A stretch of 64,000 bases of DNA from JBGYPP01 sp041838515 (GTDB lineage: Bacteria; Bacillota; Clostridia; Lachnospirales; Lachnospiraceae), in NCBI GenBank assembly GCA_041838515.1, contig JBGYPP010000002.1, forward strand, positions 1-64,000, read 5' to 3'. Positions within the stretch are counted from its first letter, which is position 1. Each line of letters opens with the position of its first letter. Of the stretch, positions 1 to 7,532 are shown in pieces. A program made the translations under genes and the position numbers. The notes beneath the pieces are model-generated. The model was not told the DNA's origin, ran no database searches, and worked only from the letters and a program-made list of their open reading frames with translations.

Positions 1-54
1 AGAATGAGAGTGGTCCATGGTGGCGATTCTCCTGTAGAAAGTTTGTTGTGGTGA
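1..54 (+). CDS. 3' end of an unidentified gene (partial)
   Basis: Frame 1 is open from the window edge and ends in TGA at 52-54. It encodes about 17 residues (ending SPVESLLW) and is followed 13 nt later by a terminator-like hairpin. The combination suggests the tail of a plus-strand gene lying outside the window. I do not recognise the family from so few residues, and an open frame this short could be chance. Confidence 0.3.
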   Translation, partial: RMRVVHGGDSPVESLLW

Positions 55-67
55 CTTACATTCTACC

Positions 68-98
68 AAAGATCCTGCCATGGATCTTTATTTTATTC
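68..98 (+). terminator. Rho-independent terminator
   Basis: Perfect 8-bp stem AAAGATCC/GGATCTTT with a 6-nt loop, followed by ATTTTATT. It would end transcription of the gene entering from the left edge. Confidence 0.55.
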
Positions 99-178
99 AG
101 ATGTCCAACTTCATTTTACAATCTGCGTTATAATAAAACATAAAAATTCTATGCAAGTGAATAGAGAAGAGGAGTATT

Positions 179-394
179 ATGAAATTCTCATATAACAATT
201 TATGGAAGTTGTTCATCGACAGAAATATGAATAAAGGCGATTTGCAGAAATGAATAGAAATCGGTCCATCCACCATTTCAAGAATGGGACGAAACGAGCC
301 CGTAAGACTTGAAATCTTAGGAAGAATATGTGAGAGATTGCATTGTAACATTGAAGATATCATTGAGTATGAAAGAGGAAAACAAGATGTATAA
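179..394 (+). pseudogene. XRE-type control gene with an in-frame stop
   Basis: A small Cro/C1-type regulator of the YozG-like class, probably the control protein of the adjacent restriction-modification genes. Translation starts at ATG 179 after a GAGGAG site and reads MKFSYNNLWKLF, then meets TGA at codon 25 (251-253). It continues in the same frame with a good recognition helix (GPSTISRMGRNEPVRLEI) and the usual ending (CNIEDIIEY), stopping at TAA 392-394. No length change is needed to align both halves, so this is a nonsense mutation rather than a frameshift. The stop overlaps the methyltransferase start by 8 nt, so the pair was once translationally coupled. A sequencing error at one base cannot be excluded. 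Confidence 0.7.
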
Positions 395-1379
395 ATCCAT
401 TGATTTGTTTGCCGGTATCGGAGGGATCAGGCTTGGCTTTGAGCAGGCATTCGGAAAAAATATCAAGACCGTTTTTATAAGCGAATGGGATGAAAAAGCA
501 GCAGAAACTTATAAAGCAAATTTTAATGACAGTATCGATGTAGTCGGTGATATTACGAAAGTTGATGAAAAAGATATTCCGGATCACGATATATTGCTTG
601 CCGGCTTTCCGTGTCAGGCGTTTTCCCTAGCAGGACATAAAAGAGGGTTCGAGGATGCGAGAGGGACATTGTTTTTCGATGTTGCAAGGATTATAAAGGA
701 ACATAAACCGAAAATTATATTCTGTGAGAATGTCAAAAACCTTGTCAACCATGATAGAGGGCGTACATTTCAGGTGATTAGAAATATTTTGGAAGAATTG
801 GGATATGCGGTGTTTTATCAAGTTTTGAACAGTAAGGATTTCGGAGTTCCACAAAACAGGGAAAGGATATATATTGTAGCATTCAGGAATGACATAGCGC
901 CTTCAGATTTTGTATTCCCGGGGAAAACCGATGATACAAAAGTTATAAAAGATATTATTGAAGAAAAAGAAGTGTCCTCAAAGTATTATTTATCTACAGC
1001 TTATCTGGCATCGTTAAAAAGACACAAAGAGAGGCATGCTTCAAAAGGAAACGGCTTCGGATATGAAATCAGAGAAGCGACTTCCGTAGCCGGAGCTATT
1101 GTTTGCGGAGGAATGGGAAGAGAGAGAAATCTTATCATAGACGAGCGTTTGAAGGACTTTACTCCGGTTACTCATATTAAAGGCGAGGTCAATCGGGAAT
1201 ACATTCGTAAAATGACTCCGAGAGAATGGGCAAGACTTCAGGGTTTTCCCGATGAATTCAAATTACCGGTTGCGGATACACATTTATATAAACAATTCGG
1301 AAATTCGGTAACGGTTCCTGTCATACGTGCAATTGCCGAACAGATCAAATCGTACCTGAAAAAGAAAAGCCGGAAATGA
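387..1379 (+). CDS. DNA (cytosine-5) methyltransferase, type II R-M
   Basis: 330-residue C5 cytosine methyltransferase that transfers methyl from S-adenosylmethionine to a target cytosine. The motifs are complete: motif I DLFAGIGGIRLGF, motif IV GFPCQAFS with catalytic Cys76, motif VI ENVKNL, motif VIII QNRERIYIV and motif X QFGNSVTVPVI. ATG 387 is chosen because it begins the conserved MYKSIDLF start; an upstream in-frame ATG at 330 lies inside the control gene. The target-recognition stretch (KGNGFGYEI, GGMGRERNLI) resembles CCGG-type enzymes as I remember them, so CCGG is a guess. The partner nuclease downstream is truncated, so this is now effectively an orphan methylase. Confidence 0.92.
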   Translation: MYKSIDLFAGIGGIRLGFEQAFGKNIKTVFISEWDEKAAETYKANFNDSIDVVGDITKVDEKDIPDHDILLAGFPCQAFSLAGHKRGFEDARGTLFFDVARIIKEHKPKIIFCENVKNLVNHDRGRTFQVIRNILEELGYAVFYQVLNSKDFGVPQNRERIYIVAFRNDIAPSDFVFPGKTDDTKVIKDIIEEKEVSSKYYLSTAYLASLKRHKERHASKGNGFGYEIREATSVAGAIVCGGMGRERNLIIDERLKDFTPVTHIKGEVNREYIRKMTPREWARLQGFPDEFKLPVADTHLYKQFGNSVTVPVIRAIAEQIKSYLKKKSRK

Positions 1380-1431
1380 AACCAAGAGAGGAATCTTATA
1401 AATAGATTGCTATTGCGTGGAGGTCTTGTTA

Positions 1432-1962
1432 ATGCTTGCGGGAAATAAAGGAGAATGGTCGGAAATATATGTTTTGTTAAGACTTTTGGCTGACGGAAAG
1501 ATATATGCAGCCGACAGTAAATTGAATAAATTGGAGAATGTGTACTTTCCTATCATTAAGATAATAAGAGAAGAGAACAAAGGTGAAATCCAGGAATATG
1601 CTACAGGAGAGATCATATCCATATACATGAACGGTTCAAAAGTGAAAGAATTACCTGCGACCGAGTTTGCAATGCAGTCCGTTCAAAACTGCCATAAAAG
1701 GCTAATTTACAGAAATATTTTCACACTCTCCGAACTTCTATTAAATGAAATCAACTCTAAAACTTCAAAAGGAGCATTTTCTGCAGAAAAAAAGCAGAAT
1801 TTTATGGATAAAATTTTGCGCTATACGTTGTCGGCACCTATTGCTGCTTGTCAAGGACTTTTTAATCAAAATCATCTTTTTTTTCGTCCGATTTTCTCCG
1901 AAACTCCCTCAGCATTATTCTTGTCAGCTTATCTTGCATTGTTTCCCTTGCATTTTCATTGA
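1432..1962 (+). pseudogene. HpaII-like restriction endonuclease, 3'-truncated
   Basis: Begins MLAGNKGEWSEIYVLLRLLADGK, the N-terminal pattern I associate with HpaII-family endonucleases, at ATG 1432 with GGAGG eight bases upstream and 52 nt after the methylase. The family-like sequence runs for about 135 residues to near 1836 (ILRYTLSA). It then gives way to a low-complexity hydrophobic tail read through the antisense of the TnpW-type gene. HpaII itself is about 350 residues, so roughly the C-terminal 60 percent, including the expected catalytic part, is missing. The family assignment is from memory of the N-terminal motif; truncation at a mobile-element boundary is the main inference. Confidence 0.6.
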
Positions 1963-2047
1963 AATGGACAACAACCTCGTAGGTGGTCTTTCCGATCTTT
2001 CTTTTTGTGCTAATGCCTTTTTTATCTGTATTTTTCAGTTCTTCCAT
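1862..2047 (-). CDS. TnpW-type transposon-encoded small protein
   Basis: 61 residues with the core KRKIGKTTYEVVVHFNENA and a charged C-terminus (TMQDKLTRIMLREFRR). This matches the small TnpW-type proteins found at the end of Tn4451-like, serine-recombinase-mobilised elements of Clostridia. ATG at 2047 follows AAAGGAGCATTT. No large serine recombinase is visible beside it, so this is probably an element end or remnant. Its stop lies about 25 bp from the point where the endonuclease homology ends, consistent with an insertion or deletion junction there. Confidence 0.65.
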   Translation of the reverse strand: MEELKNTDKKGISTKRKIGKTTYEVVVHFNENARETMQDKLTRIMLREFRRKSDEKKDDFD

Positions 2048-2083
2048 AAATGCTCCTTTCCATTTTTTGAATTTTTGACAATA

Positions 2084-2120
2084 AAAAAAGGAAGTATGGG
2101 CTATTTGCTTTTACTTCCTC
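2084..2120 (-). terminator. Terminator after the Rrf2 gene
   Basis: On the minus strand GGAAGTA pairs with TACTTCC, followed by a run of seven T. It lies 74 nt past the Rrf2 stop codon. Confidence 0.6.
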
Positions 2121-2193
2121 TTCAGTGATTCATTTGACTGTTTTACTTCTATAACTCGGGGGGATCTTTCGGTTCTTGGATAAATGAATTATG

Positions 2194-2631
2194 TTATTCG
2201 GCGTCTATTTCTTTTTTAACATCCGATGCGACATCCGCAACTGCCATACCTTTCATTTCATTTTCCATTCGTTCTTGAATACGCAAGAGCCTATCGTCCA
2301 ACACTTTATGAATATTTCTTCCAATCGGACATTCCGGATTAGGATTCTCATGGAAGTGAAAAATTCCTTCCTCATGCACAACATCAACCGCTTTATAGAT
2401 GTCATAAAAAGTAATCTCGTCCAGTTTCTTCTTAAGTGTTATGCCGCTCTTTCCCTGACTGATATCTATAATTCCAGCTTCTTTTAGGCTTCCCATGACA
2501 TTTCTGACAATCACAGGATTCACACCAATGCTCCCAGCCAACACATTACTCGTCACTTTTGCACTGTCGCTTAAATAATCTATCACCACAAGTAGATGCA
2601 CCCCTATCGTAAACTTGCTTGAAATCTGCAT
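2194..2631 (-). CDS. Rrf2-family transcriptional regulator (YwnA-like)
   Basis: 145-residue winged-helix regulator. The N-terminal helix (QISSKFTIGVHLLVVIDYL), the recognition region (SNVLAGSIGVNPVIVRNVM) and the wing (GIIDISQGKSGITLKK) fit the Rrf2 family. The three-cysteine iron-sulfur cluster of IscR/NsrR is absent; there is a single Cys in PECPIGRN, as in YwnA-type members. The start at 2631 has AGGAGG seven bases upstream. A TTGTAA-N9-TTACAA palindrome sits 17 bp upstream of the start and recurs upstream of the neighbouring oxidoreductase gene, implying autoregulation and control of that gene. Confidence 0.88.
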   Translation of the reverse strand: MQISSKFTIGVHLLVVIDYLSDSAKVTSNVLAGSIGVNPVIVRNVMGSLKEAGIIDISQGKSGITLKKKLDEITFYDIYKAVDVVHEEGIFHFHENPNPECPIGRNIHKVLDDRLLRIQERMENEMKGMAVADVASDVKKEIDAE

Positions 2632-2647
2632 ATCAACCTCCTCCTAT

Positions 2648-2668
2648 TTGTAATATAGTGGATTACAA
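2648..2668. promoter_or_regulatory. Operator of the Rrf2 regulator, copy 1
   Basis: Inverted repeat TTGTAA-N9-TTACAA just upstream of the Rrf2 gene start. A further half site TTACAA lies at 2689-2694. The same arms and spacing occur at 3372-3392. Confidence 0.65.
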
Positions 2669-2703
2669 GTAGTATGTCAATATGCAGATTACAAGTATCT
2701 TAA

Positions 2704-3333
2704 TTATTCACTGACAACACTGATTCTTTTCTTTATGTGCTTCCCGGATTCCATCTCATCAACCATGGCAATCTCATAATCTGCATAAGAAATCACACTC
2801 TGCCCCTTACTGTTAAGAACAAGCTCCTCTCCTCCAAGGATGTACTTTCCGGTTCTTTCACCATCCGCCTGAAAATCTCCTGCAGGACTTACATATGTCC
2901 AGTTCACATCATCCACCTTGCGAAGTTCTTCCAAAGCTTTCCCATGCGCGTTTACTACAGGCATAGCCTCCTCTGGGAACGGTGTAATATCCACAACTGT
3001 CTGAGTATGTTCTGGATTAACATACAGGCTGCCTGCTCCACCAACAATGAGGAGCCTTATATCTGTTCCCTTCAGAATATTTGTCAAATGATTTACTGCT
3101 CCATAAATAATTTGAACTGTATCAGGAGTCCATGCTCCAAGAGCATCTACTACAACATCAAACCCTTCCAGATCTTGCTTGGTAAGATCAAAAATATCCT
3201 TTTGGATAACTGCCCCTGCTTCCGTCTGGTTTTCGCCTCGCACGATTGCTGTAACATCCATACCACGTGCCACCGCTTCCTTTACAATAAGCTTCCCTGC
3301 TTTTCCATTTGCTGCTAAAACTACTACTTTCAT
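2704..3333 (-). CDS. NAD(P)-binding NmrA-like oxidoreductase
   Basis: 209-residue single-domain Rossmann protein beginning MKVVVLAANGKAGKLIVKEA, a nucleotide-binding loop of the atypical SDR/NmrA type, with the later GFDVVVDALGAW and WTYVSPAGDF segments typical of YwnB-like proteins. ATG 3333 is chosen over 3363 because GGAGG lies seven bases before it. Transcribed toward the Rrf2 gene but with its own copy of the operator. In Bacillus the ywnA-ywnB pair has the same composition. Substrate unknown; such pairs are usually linked to oxidative or electrophile stress. Confidence 0.85.
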   Translation of the reverse strand: MKVVVLAANGKAGKLIVKEAVARGMDVTAIVRGENQTEAGAVIQKDIFDLTKQDLEGFDVVVDALGAWTPDTVQIIYGAVNHLTNILKGTDIRLLIVGGAGSLYVNPEHTQTVVDITPFPEEAMPVVNAHGKALEELRKVDDVNWTYVSPAGDFQADGERTGKYILGGEELVLNSKGQSVISYADYEIAMVDEMESGKHIKKRISVVSE

Positions 3334-3370
3334 AACGAAATCCTCCTTTTTGTTGAAATGCATTTTTTAT

Positions 3371-3393
3371 CTTGTAATTTTATTGGTTACAAG
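3371..3393. promoter_or_regulatory. Operator of the Rrf2 regulator, copy 2
   Basis: Perfect 7-bp inverted repeat CTTGTAA-N9-TTACAAG, 38 bp upstream of the oxidoreductase start, with the same geometry as the site before the Rrf2 gene. Confidence 0.65.
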
Positions 3394-3544
3394 ATGGAGC
3401 ATACCACCCATTTTCAATCTTGTCAACAGTTTTATTGCAAGTTTGTCGATTTTTATCCTAATGAAAACCTGGATATAAAAAGAACTGCTCAGCTATTGGA
3501 ATAACAAAAGAATCTGTTCTGCTAATGGAGGACTTCCACCGCTG

Positions 3545-3637
3545 TTAAGTGTAAGCAATACTATGATGCTTTAAAGGATGTAGCATAGGTACAAATATCT
3601 TTGAGATAAATGCGCCAACCATTATTGACAATATCAT
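3545..3637 (-). CDS. Possible 30-residue hydrophobic peptide
   Basis: A strong ribosome binding site (AGAAGGAGG, 6 nt) precedes ATG 3637. The product is 30 residues (MILSIMVGAFISKIFVPMLH at the start), with a hydrophobic N-terminal half and a basic, His-rich end. It resembles short membrane peptides or type I toxins in shape only. The rest of 3394-3771 shows no other gene. Confidence 0.35.
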   Translation of the reverse strand: MILSIMVGAFISKIFVPMLHPLKHHSIAYT

Positions 3638-3660
3638 TGTGTTTCCTCCTTCTGGCATAG

Positions 3661-3699
3661 AAAAAGCCGACTGATTCTCCGAAGAAAACCAATCGGCTG
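3661..3699 (-). terminator. Terminator
   Basis: On the minus strand AGCCGATTGGTT pairs imperfectly with AATCAGTCGGCT, followed by TTTTT. It lies about 70 nt past the end of the phosphoesterase pseudogene. Confidence 0.6.
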
Positions 3700-3771
3700 T
3701 GTAGTAACGGCACGGCTGTCCATGCCGCTATAATAAATTAAATTATGATAATCCTACTTACGATATTTATC

Positions 3772-4317
3772 TCACTCTTCTTCATGTGCCGACTTAAACT
3801 TGCGGTTATTTTCCAGCAGCTCATCGAATGTAACAGGATGGTAGCCGTTCAGATCTACACCGGCGTTCAGCACATTGTCCCGGCAGCGAATTAGCGGCCA
3901 GAAATCCGCATTGGTATCCGCATGAATATGACTGTGAATCATATAGGAGCGCCTTGCGTGTTTCCACGTCAGCATCGGATAGTGACAGAGTGTCAGGGCA
4001 TGTACACCATCCGAAATCTCCAGAAAATAGTCTACACTGAGAAAATAGCGGTTCAAATCAACCTTTCCCATCCAAGAACCGTCATGGTTGCCCACAATCA
4101 GGCGTTTCTTGCCTTATTGCCGCTTTAATATGCTTTCCAGGTCAGCACAACGAAAGAATATATCGCCCACTATATATACGGTATCATTTCCATGTACACG
4201 CTCATTCCATGCTGCAATCATCGCTTCATTCATGACTTCAACATCGGGATAGGGCCGTCCACACATCCATACTGCATTGGCATGGCCGAAATGCGTATCC
4301 GCAGTAAAATACATCAT
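3772..4317 (-). pseudogene. Metallophosphoesterase with an internal stop
   Basis: Calcineurin-like phosphoesterase of the short bacterial type. The first 67 codons carry the metal ligands YFTADTHFGH and VYIVGDIFF. TAA then occurs at 4114-4116, and the same frame continues with IVGNHDGSWMG, LCHYPML and HSHIHA, the remaining metal-binding motifs. Both halves are in one frame, so a single nonsense change splits an otherwise complete 181-residue enzyme. The second half has an ATG at 4095 but no convincing ribosome binding site. This is the second in-frame nonsense mutation in the first 4.3 kb. Confidence 0.8.
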
Positions 4318-4396
4318 TGCTCCTCAGCCTCCTTTTATACAATCAAAGCAAAGGACAAAAGCATCTGCAAATATGCGATTTTTGCAGAAATAAGGA

Positions 4397-5812
4397 TTAC
4401 ACCAAATGATCCTCATTGATCAGGAGCAGCCCTGTATTATCTTTTGCAGTATCAAGCATACGCTGCGTAAAACTGCTTTTACTGAACACGCCGAAGATAA
4501 CATCATAACCCTGATATGCCTTGCGAATTTCAGCAGCGCCATCAACCTTTTTTTTCAGCGCAAAATAAACAGACACATCCACAGGTTTTGCATGGTATTT
4601 ACATTCTCCTGCAAATATCCGCTTATTCTGATGGTCTACGGCCATTACATCAATTTCCGTATCCCCATCGAAATCGTTCAACCAGTAAGAGCCGATACGG
4701 GATGGCACAAAAGAAATCGTCCCATTCTTACACAAATCCGCAAATATATCTTTGCAAATGTCCTCATAAGCAAATGCTACGAATTTCTCTACAAAGTCTT
4801 TTCTGATTTCATCTAATACAATCTGCATATTGTCCAGTTCCAGCTCCCCCTTATAGGGATAAACATAACGGAACCAGAACCGAATGAAATTATCCAAGAT
4901 GAAATACAGTCCCTTACGGGATTTTTCCGGATTCTTTTCTGTTACCGGCGTTTTCTTTTCGATAAAACCCAAATCCGCAAGTGTAGACAGGTATGGCGTC
5001 AAAGCGGAAGTTTCCTGTCCCAGCACACCAGCAATCTTGCCCAGCTTATGGTTTCCGTCAGCAATGGCCTTGATGATGGAGAAATAGTTCACTGCTGTAA
5101 CAGATTCGCTTTTCAGCAGGAAGTTTGGTTCCTCATACAAAAATCCACTTTTGGATAAAACGGCATCTTTGAGCTGTTCTTCAAGTCCCCGGTCATCCTC
5201 AAAAAAAACCAGATACTTGGGAACACCGCCCGTCAAAGCATACTGTTCCACTGCCTGCTCAAACGGCATTTTCTGAACGGCATATATTTCCGTAAACGGC
5301 AGCGGAGCCAGACGCATCTGTGCAGTTCTGCGGCCATACAGAGGACTGTCATAGGAAAGAGCATGTTTCTGCATCATACCGATCAGGGAACCTGACAAGA
5401 TCAGCATCACATTGCTGCCTTTCAGAATTTCATCCCAAGCGTTCTGTAAGATAGATGGGAAAGCCGGATTGGTCTTTACCAGGTACGGAAACTCGTCAAT
5501 AACCAGCACTTTCTTTTCTTCCGGTCTATAATCAGCAATCACTTGGAACAGATCCAGCCAATCCGTAAATGCCGCTTTCTGCAGATAGGAGTTTTTCGTT
5601 GTACGGGCAACGACGCCAGCCAGACGCTTCATACTCTGAGATTCAAGTTCTTCCGTTGCGAGGAAATAGAAGGCTGTTTTCTTTTTCAGAAACTCTTTGA
5701 TCAGCGTTGTTTTGCCAACTCTGCGTCGTCCATAGATGACCACGAGACCGCCATTGCGCTCATATTCCGTGTTCAGCTTTGCCAGTTCCGCTTTTCGACC
5801 TATAAATTTCAT
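4397..5812 (-). CDS. AAA-type ATPase with DUF234 nuclease-like C-terminus
   Basis: 471-residue protein of the archaeal-type ATPase family. The N-terminus has Walker A GRRRVGKTTLI and Walker B KKVLVIDEFPYL, sensor-like LSGS, and the GGVPKYL motif of this family. A winged-helix part follows (NHKLGKIAGVLGQ). The C-terminal 150 residues contain a PD-(D/E)XK-like core (DTEIDVMAV and GECKYH). Such ATPases are common in gut anaerobes next to mobile DNA and are suspected toxins or defence proteins, but their function is unproven. It stands alone between two terminators. Confidence 0.85.
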   Translation of the reverse strand: MKFIGRKAELAKLNTEYERNGGLVVIYGRRRVGKTTLIKEFLKKKTAFYFLATEELESQSMKRLAGVVARTTKNSYLQKAAFTDWLDLFQVIADYRPEEKKVLVIDEFPYLVKTNPAFPSILQNAWDEILKGSNVMLILSGSLIGMMQKHALSYDSPLYGRRTAQMRLAPLPFTEIYAVQKMPFEQAVEQYALTGGVPKYLVFFEDDRGLEEQLKDAVLSKSGFLYEEPNFLLKSESVTAVNYFSIIKAIADGNHKLGKIAGVLGQETSALTPYLSTLADLGFIEKKTPVTEKNPEKSRKGLYFILDNFIRFWFRYVYPYKGELELDNMQIVLDEIRKDFVEKFVAFAYEDICKDIFADLCKNGTISFVPSRIGSYWLNDFDGDTEIDVMAVDHQNKRIFAGECKYHAKPVDVSVYFALKKKVDGAAEIRKAYQGYDVIFGVFSKSSFTQRMLDTAKDNTGLLLINEDHLV

Positions 5813-5898
5813 ACTCGAGCCTCATTATGATAAGATAATTTATGATAATTTTGTTTATATTATACATCCGCATATCAAAAAGTCAAGGTCATCCATAA

Positions 5899-5927
5899 AA
5901 AACGGCCCGGATTTTTCCGAGCCGTTA
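5899..5927 (-). terminator. Terminator of a lost upstream gene
   Basis: On the minus strand AACGGCTCGG pairs with CCGGGCCGTT and is followed by TTTT. It lies upstream of the ATPase and downstream of the IS3 scar, so the gene it served is no longer recognisable. Confidence 0.55.
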
Positions 5928-5994
5928 AAATCAGATTGATACTCTATCAAAAAAAAGTACAAATGAAACGTGATCTTTTTTCATAACCCTATTC

Positions 5995-6130
5995 CTAACC
6001 TGCAATCCATTCTAAATTCTTTAGCTCTTTTCGATACCTATCTTCATATGCATTTGGAGATAGGTATCCACAATGGCTATGTATCCTAACTGTATTATAT
6101 AAAGCTTCCATATATTCAAATACATGCCAA
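5995..6130 (-). mobile_element. IS3-family transposase remnant (OrfB C-terminus)
   Basis: Translation on the minus strand from about 6130 reads WHVFEYMEALYNTVRIHSHC then GYLSPNAYEDRYRKE, ending at TAG 5995-5997. This is the conserved C-terminal end of IS3/IS150-type OrfB transposases (the YNTVR-H-GYLSP signature). A stop lies just upstream in the same frame and no integrase core DDE region is present. About 45 codons remain; no terminal inverted repeats were identified. Confidence 0.75.
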
Positions 6131-6156
6131 ATCCTTTCAAATCATGACAAACAGTA

Positions 6157-6378
6157 TCAGCGGTTTTTGTCATAAGAAAACCCCGGAAAACCTTGATTTT
6201 CCAGGGTTTTTGAGCCAAAGTCCTGTCTGTCTCTTTTCCTGTCAAGCCCTGTAAGCTGATGTATAATTTTCCGGACAAGTCCGATATTGTTTTTCCATAA
6301 CTCGGTCAGAAGCTCGTTACGGTTGCCCTGTCCGGACTGTATGAGAGTCACAATCGTCTCGTTGTCCTGTCCGGCCAT
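6157..6378 (-). pseudogene. Truncated sigma-70-like protein
   Basis: The first 48 residues (IVTLIQSGQGNRNELLTELW then KNNIGLVRKIIHQLTG) resemble the start of the sigma-factor-like proteins carried by clostridial conjugative elements. After about residue 50 the frame runs into the hairpin at 6177-6210 and then the IS3 scar, so the DNA-binding part is missing. ATG 6378 has GAAAGGAC upstream. Assignment rests on pattern only; a short unrelated protein is possible. Confidence 0.45.
6177..6210. terminator. Hairpin, probable bidirectional terminator
   Basis: AAAACCCCGGAAAA pairs with TTTTCCAGGGTTTT across a 6-nt loop with one mismatch. T-rich flanks on both strands allow use in either direction. 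Confidence 0.5.
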
Positions 6379-6421
6379 TTGCTCATAGTCCTTTCTGGTT
6401 ATTCTTTTTTGGGAAACACTC

Positions 6422-6598
6422 GCTCATTCTCCGGGAATGAGCAAATTATTTTTCGCAAGAAAAATAATATTCATGTGTTTATATCCCTGGTCAAGTATTA
6501 CTTATCTTTATCAAAGTAATACGTTGTTTAATACTGGTATTGTTTATTGTGTATGCGGTGGAGTGTTGAGGGTGTAGAGTTGTTGAGGGTGTAGAGTT
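6422..6598. other. Inverted-repeat and iteron cluster, origin-like
   Basis: A 177-bp non-coding stretch with three strong inverted repeats: GCTCATTC/GAATGAGC (6422-6442), ATTATTTTTC/GAAAAATAAT (6445-6468) and GTATTACTT/AAGTAATAC (6495-6522). They are followed by two perfect tandem 17-bp copies of GTTGAGGGTGTAGAGTT (6565-6581 and 6582-6598). It lies directly downstream of two replication-type winged-helix genes. Hairpins plus iterons suggest a replication or transfer origin of the element. Confidence 0.45.
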
Positions 6599-6636
6599 CT
6601 GAAAATTTGTGAATTTATATACTCTCCAACCGCTGC

Positions 6637-6927
6637 TCAATCTCCAAAATCGCATAGCTTGTATATGAGCTTTTTGTCAAGGTTTCCCGGACCGGTCTTT
6701 TCGTAGCGTTTCTGTATAATCCCACGCTGTTCAAGAATATTCATGTACTTGTAAAAGGTCTTATTTGTCATCCCTGTATTTCTTTTCAGTGTGTCAACTG
6801 ATGGGTAACATTCTCGGTTTCTGTCGCAGTATAGCGTGAGAACGGTATAGATTATCTTGGCTCCATCCGGTAGCGATTCATCCAGGATAATCTGAGGATC
6901 AACCTTTCCGTATCGTTTTCGTGCCAT
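6637..6927 (-). CDS. Winged-helix protein (HTH_36-like), copy 1
   Basis: 96 residues with a replication-initiator-type winged helix: PDGAKIIYTVLTLYCDRN, then CYPSVDTLKRNTGMTNKTFY and a wing ending in GIIQKRYEKTG. ATG 6927 has AAAGGAG at 8 nt. It is paralogous to the next gene upstream (shared TFYKYM-LEQ-GI pattern), a tandem duplication. It borders the inverted-repeat and iteron cluster, which it may bind. Role in replication, transfer or regulation of the element cannot be told from sequence. Confidence 0.75.
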   Translation of the reverse strand: MARKRYGKVDPQIILDESLPDGAKIIYTVLTLYCDRNRECYPSVDTLKRNTGMTNKTFYKYMNILEQRGIIQKRYEKTGPGNLDKKLIYKLCDFGD

Positions 6928-6957
6928 ATGCAAATCTCCTTTTATGGCTGCTCCTTA

Positions 6958-7236
6958 TCAATCGCATAGCTGATACTGCAGTTTGCGGTCAAGCGGGCGG
7001 GTGCCAGTGCGTACATAATATTTCTTGACAATGCCTTTTTGTTCCAGTTCTCGCATGTATTTGTAAAACGTGTTCTTGCTCATTCCGGAGCATTGCAAAA
7101 GCTCTTGAAGTGCCAGGGCGCAATTCCGGTCTTTTTCTGTACAGTAGGTTGCAAGGATGCCATAAAGCGCCCTCGCATTTACTGAAAGTGATCTGTCTCT
7201 AATAACGCTTGTTGATACCTTTACATTATTTTTCAT
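6958..7236 (-). CDS. Winged-helix protein (HTH_36-like), copy 2
   Basis: 92 residues, paralogous to the gene 30 nt downstream: NARALYGILATYCTEKDRNC, CSGMSKNTFYKYMRELEQKG and a wing with IVKKYYVRTGTR. Both end in a near-identical tail (DRKLQYQLCD here, DKKLIYKLCD in the other copy). ATG 7236 has AAGGAAGG upstream. Cotranscribed with copy 1 and the excisionase-like gene by position. Confidence 0.72.
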   Translation of the reverse strand: MKNNVKVSTSVIRDRSLSVNARALYGILATYCTEKDRNCALALQELLQCSGMSKNTFYKYMRELEQKGIVKKYYVRTGTRPLDRKLQYQLCD

Positions 7237-7307
7237 AAACAATTACCTTCCTTTCGTGGTTTTTCTGTCCGTTCCTAATCGTGAGAGGGAGCGGCAGCGG
7301 GAGTAAT

Positions 7308-7514
7308 TTACATATCCTGTCCCTGTTGGTCAATCCATGTATCAATTTTCTGTCGGTCATAGAGGACTCTCCTTCCGATCCGGACAATGGCACTCGCATT
7401 TTTTCCAAGGTCCATAGCCTTATTCCGTCCGAGTGAGGTATAGCGCATAAGTTCCGAGATACCCATAAGCCGTCCGTATTCCATAACCTGCGTAACATTC
7501 GTTCTTTCCGTCAT
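7308..7514 (-). CDS. Excisionase-type DNA-binding protein
   Basis: 68 residues with the MerR/AlpA-type helix-turn-helix of excisionases: GISELMRYTSLGRNKAMDL followed by IVRIGRRVLYDRQKIDTWI. ATG 7514 has AGGAAAAGG upstream. Excisionases of this kind bend DNA at attachment sites and bias a tyrosine integrase toward excision; the integrase gene lies 3 kb away in the same element. Three 10-bp direct repeats lie just upstream of its start. Confidence 0.72.
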   Translation of the reverse strand: MTERTNVTQVMEYGRLMGISELMRYTSLGRNKAMDLGKNASAIVRIGRRVLYDRQKIDTWIDQQGQDM

Positions 7515-7532
7515 AGCCTTTTCCTTTCTTTT

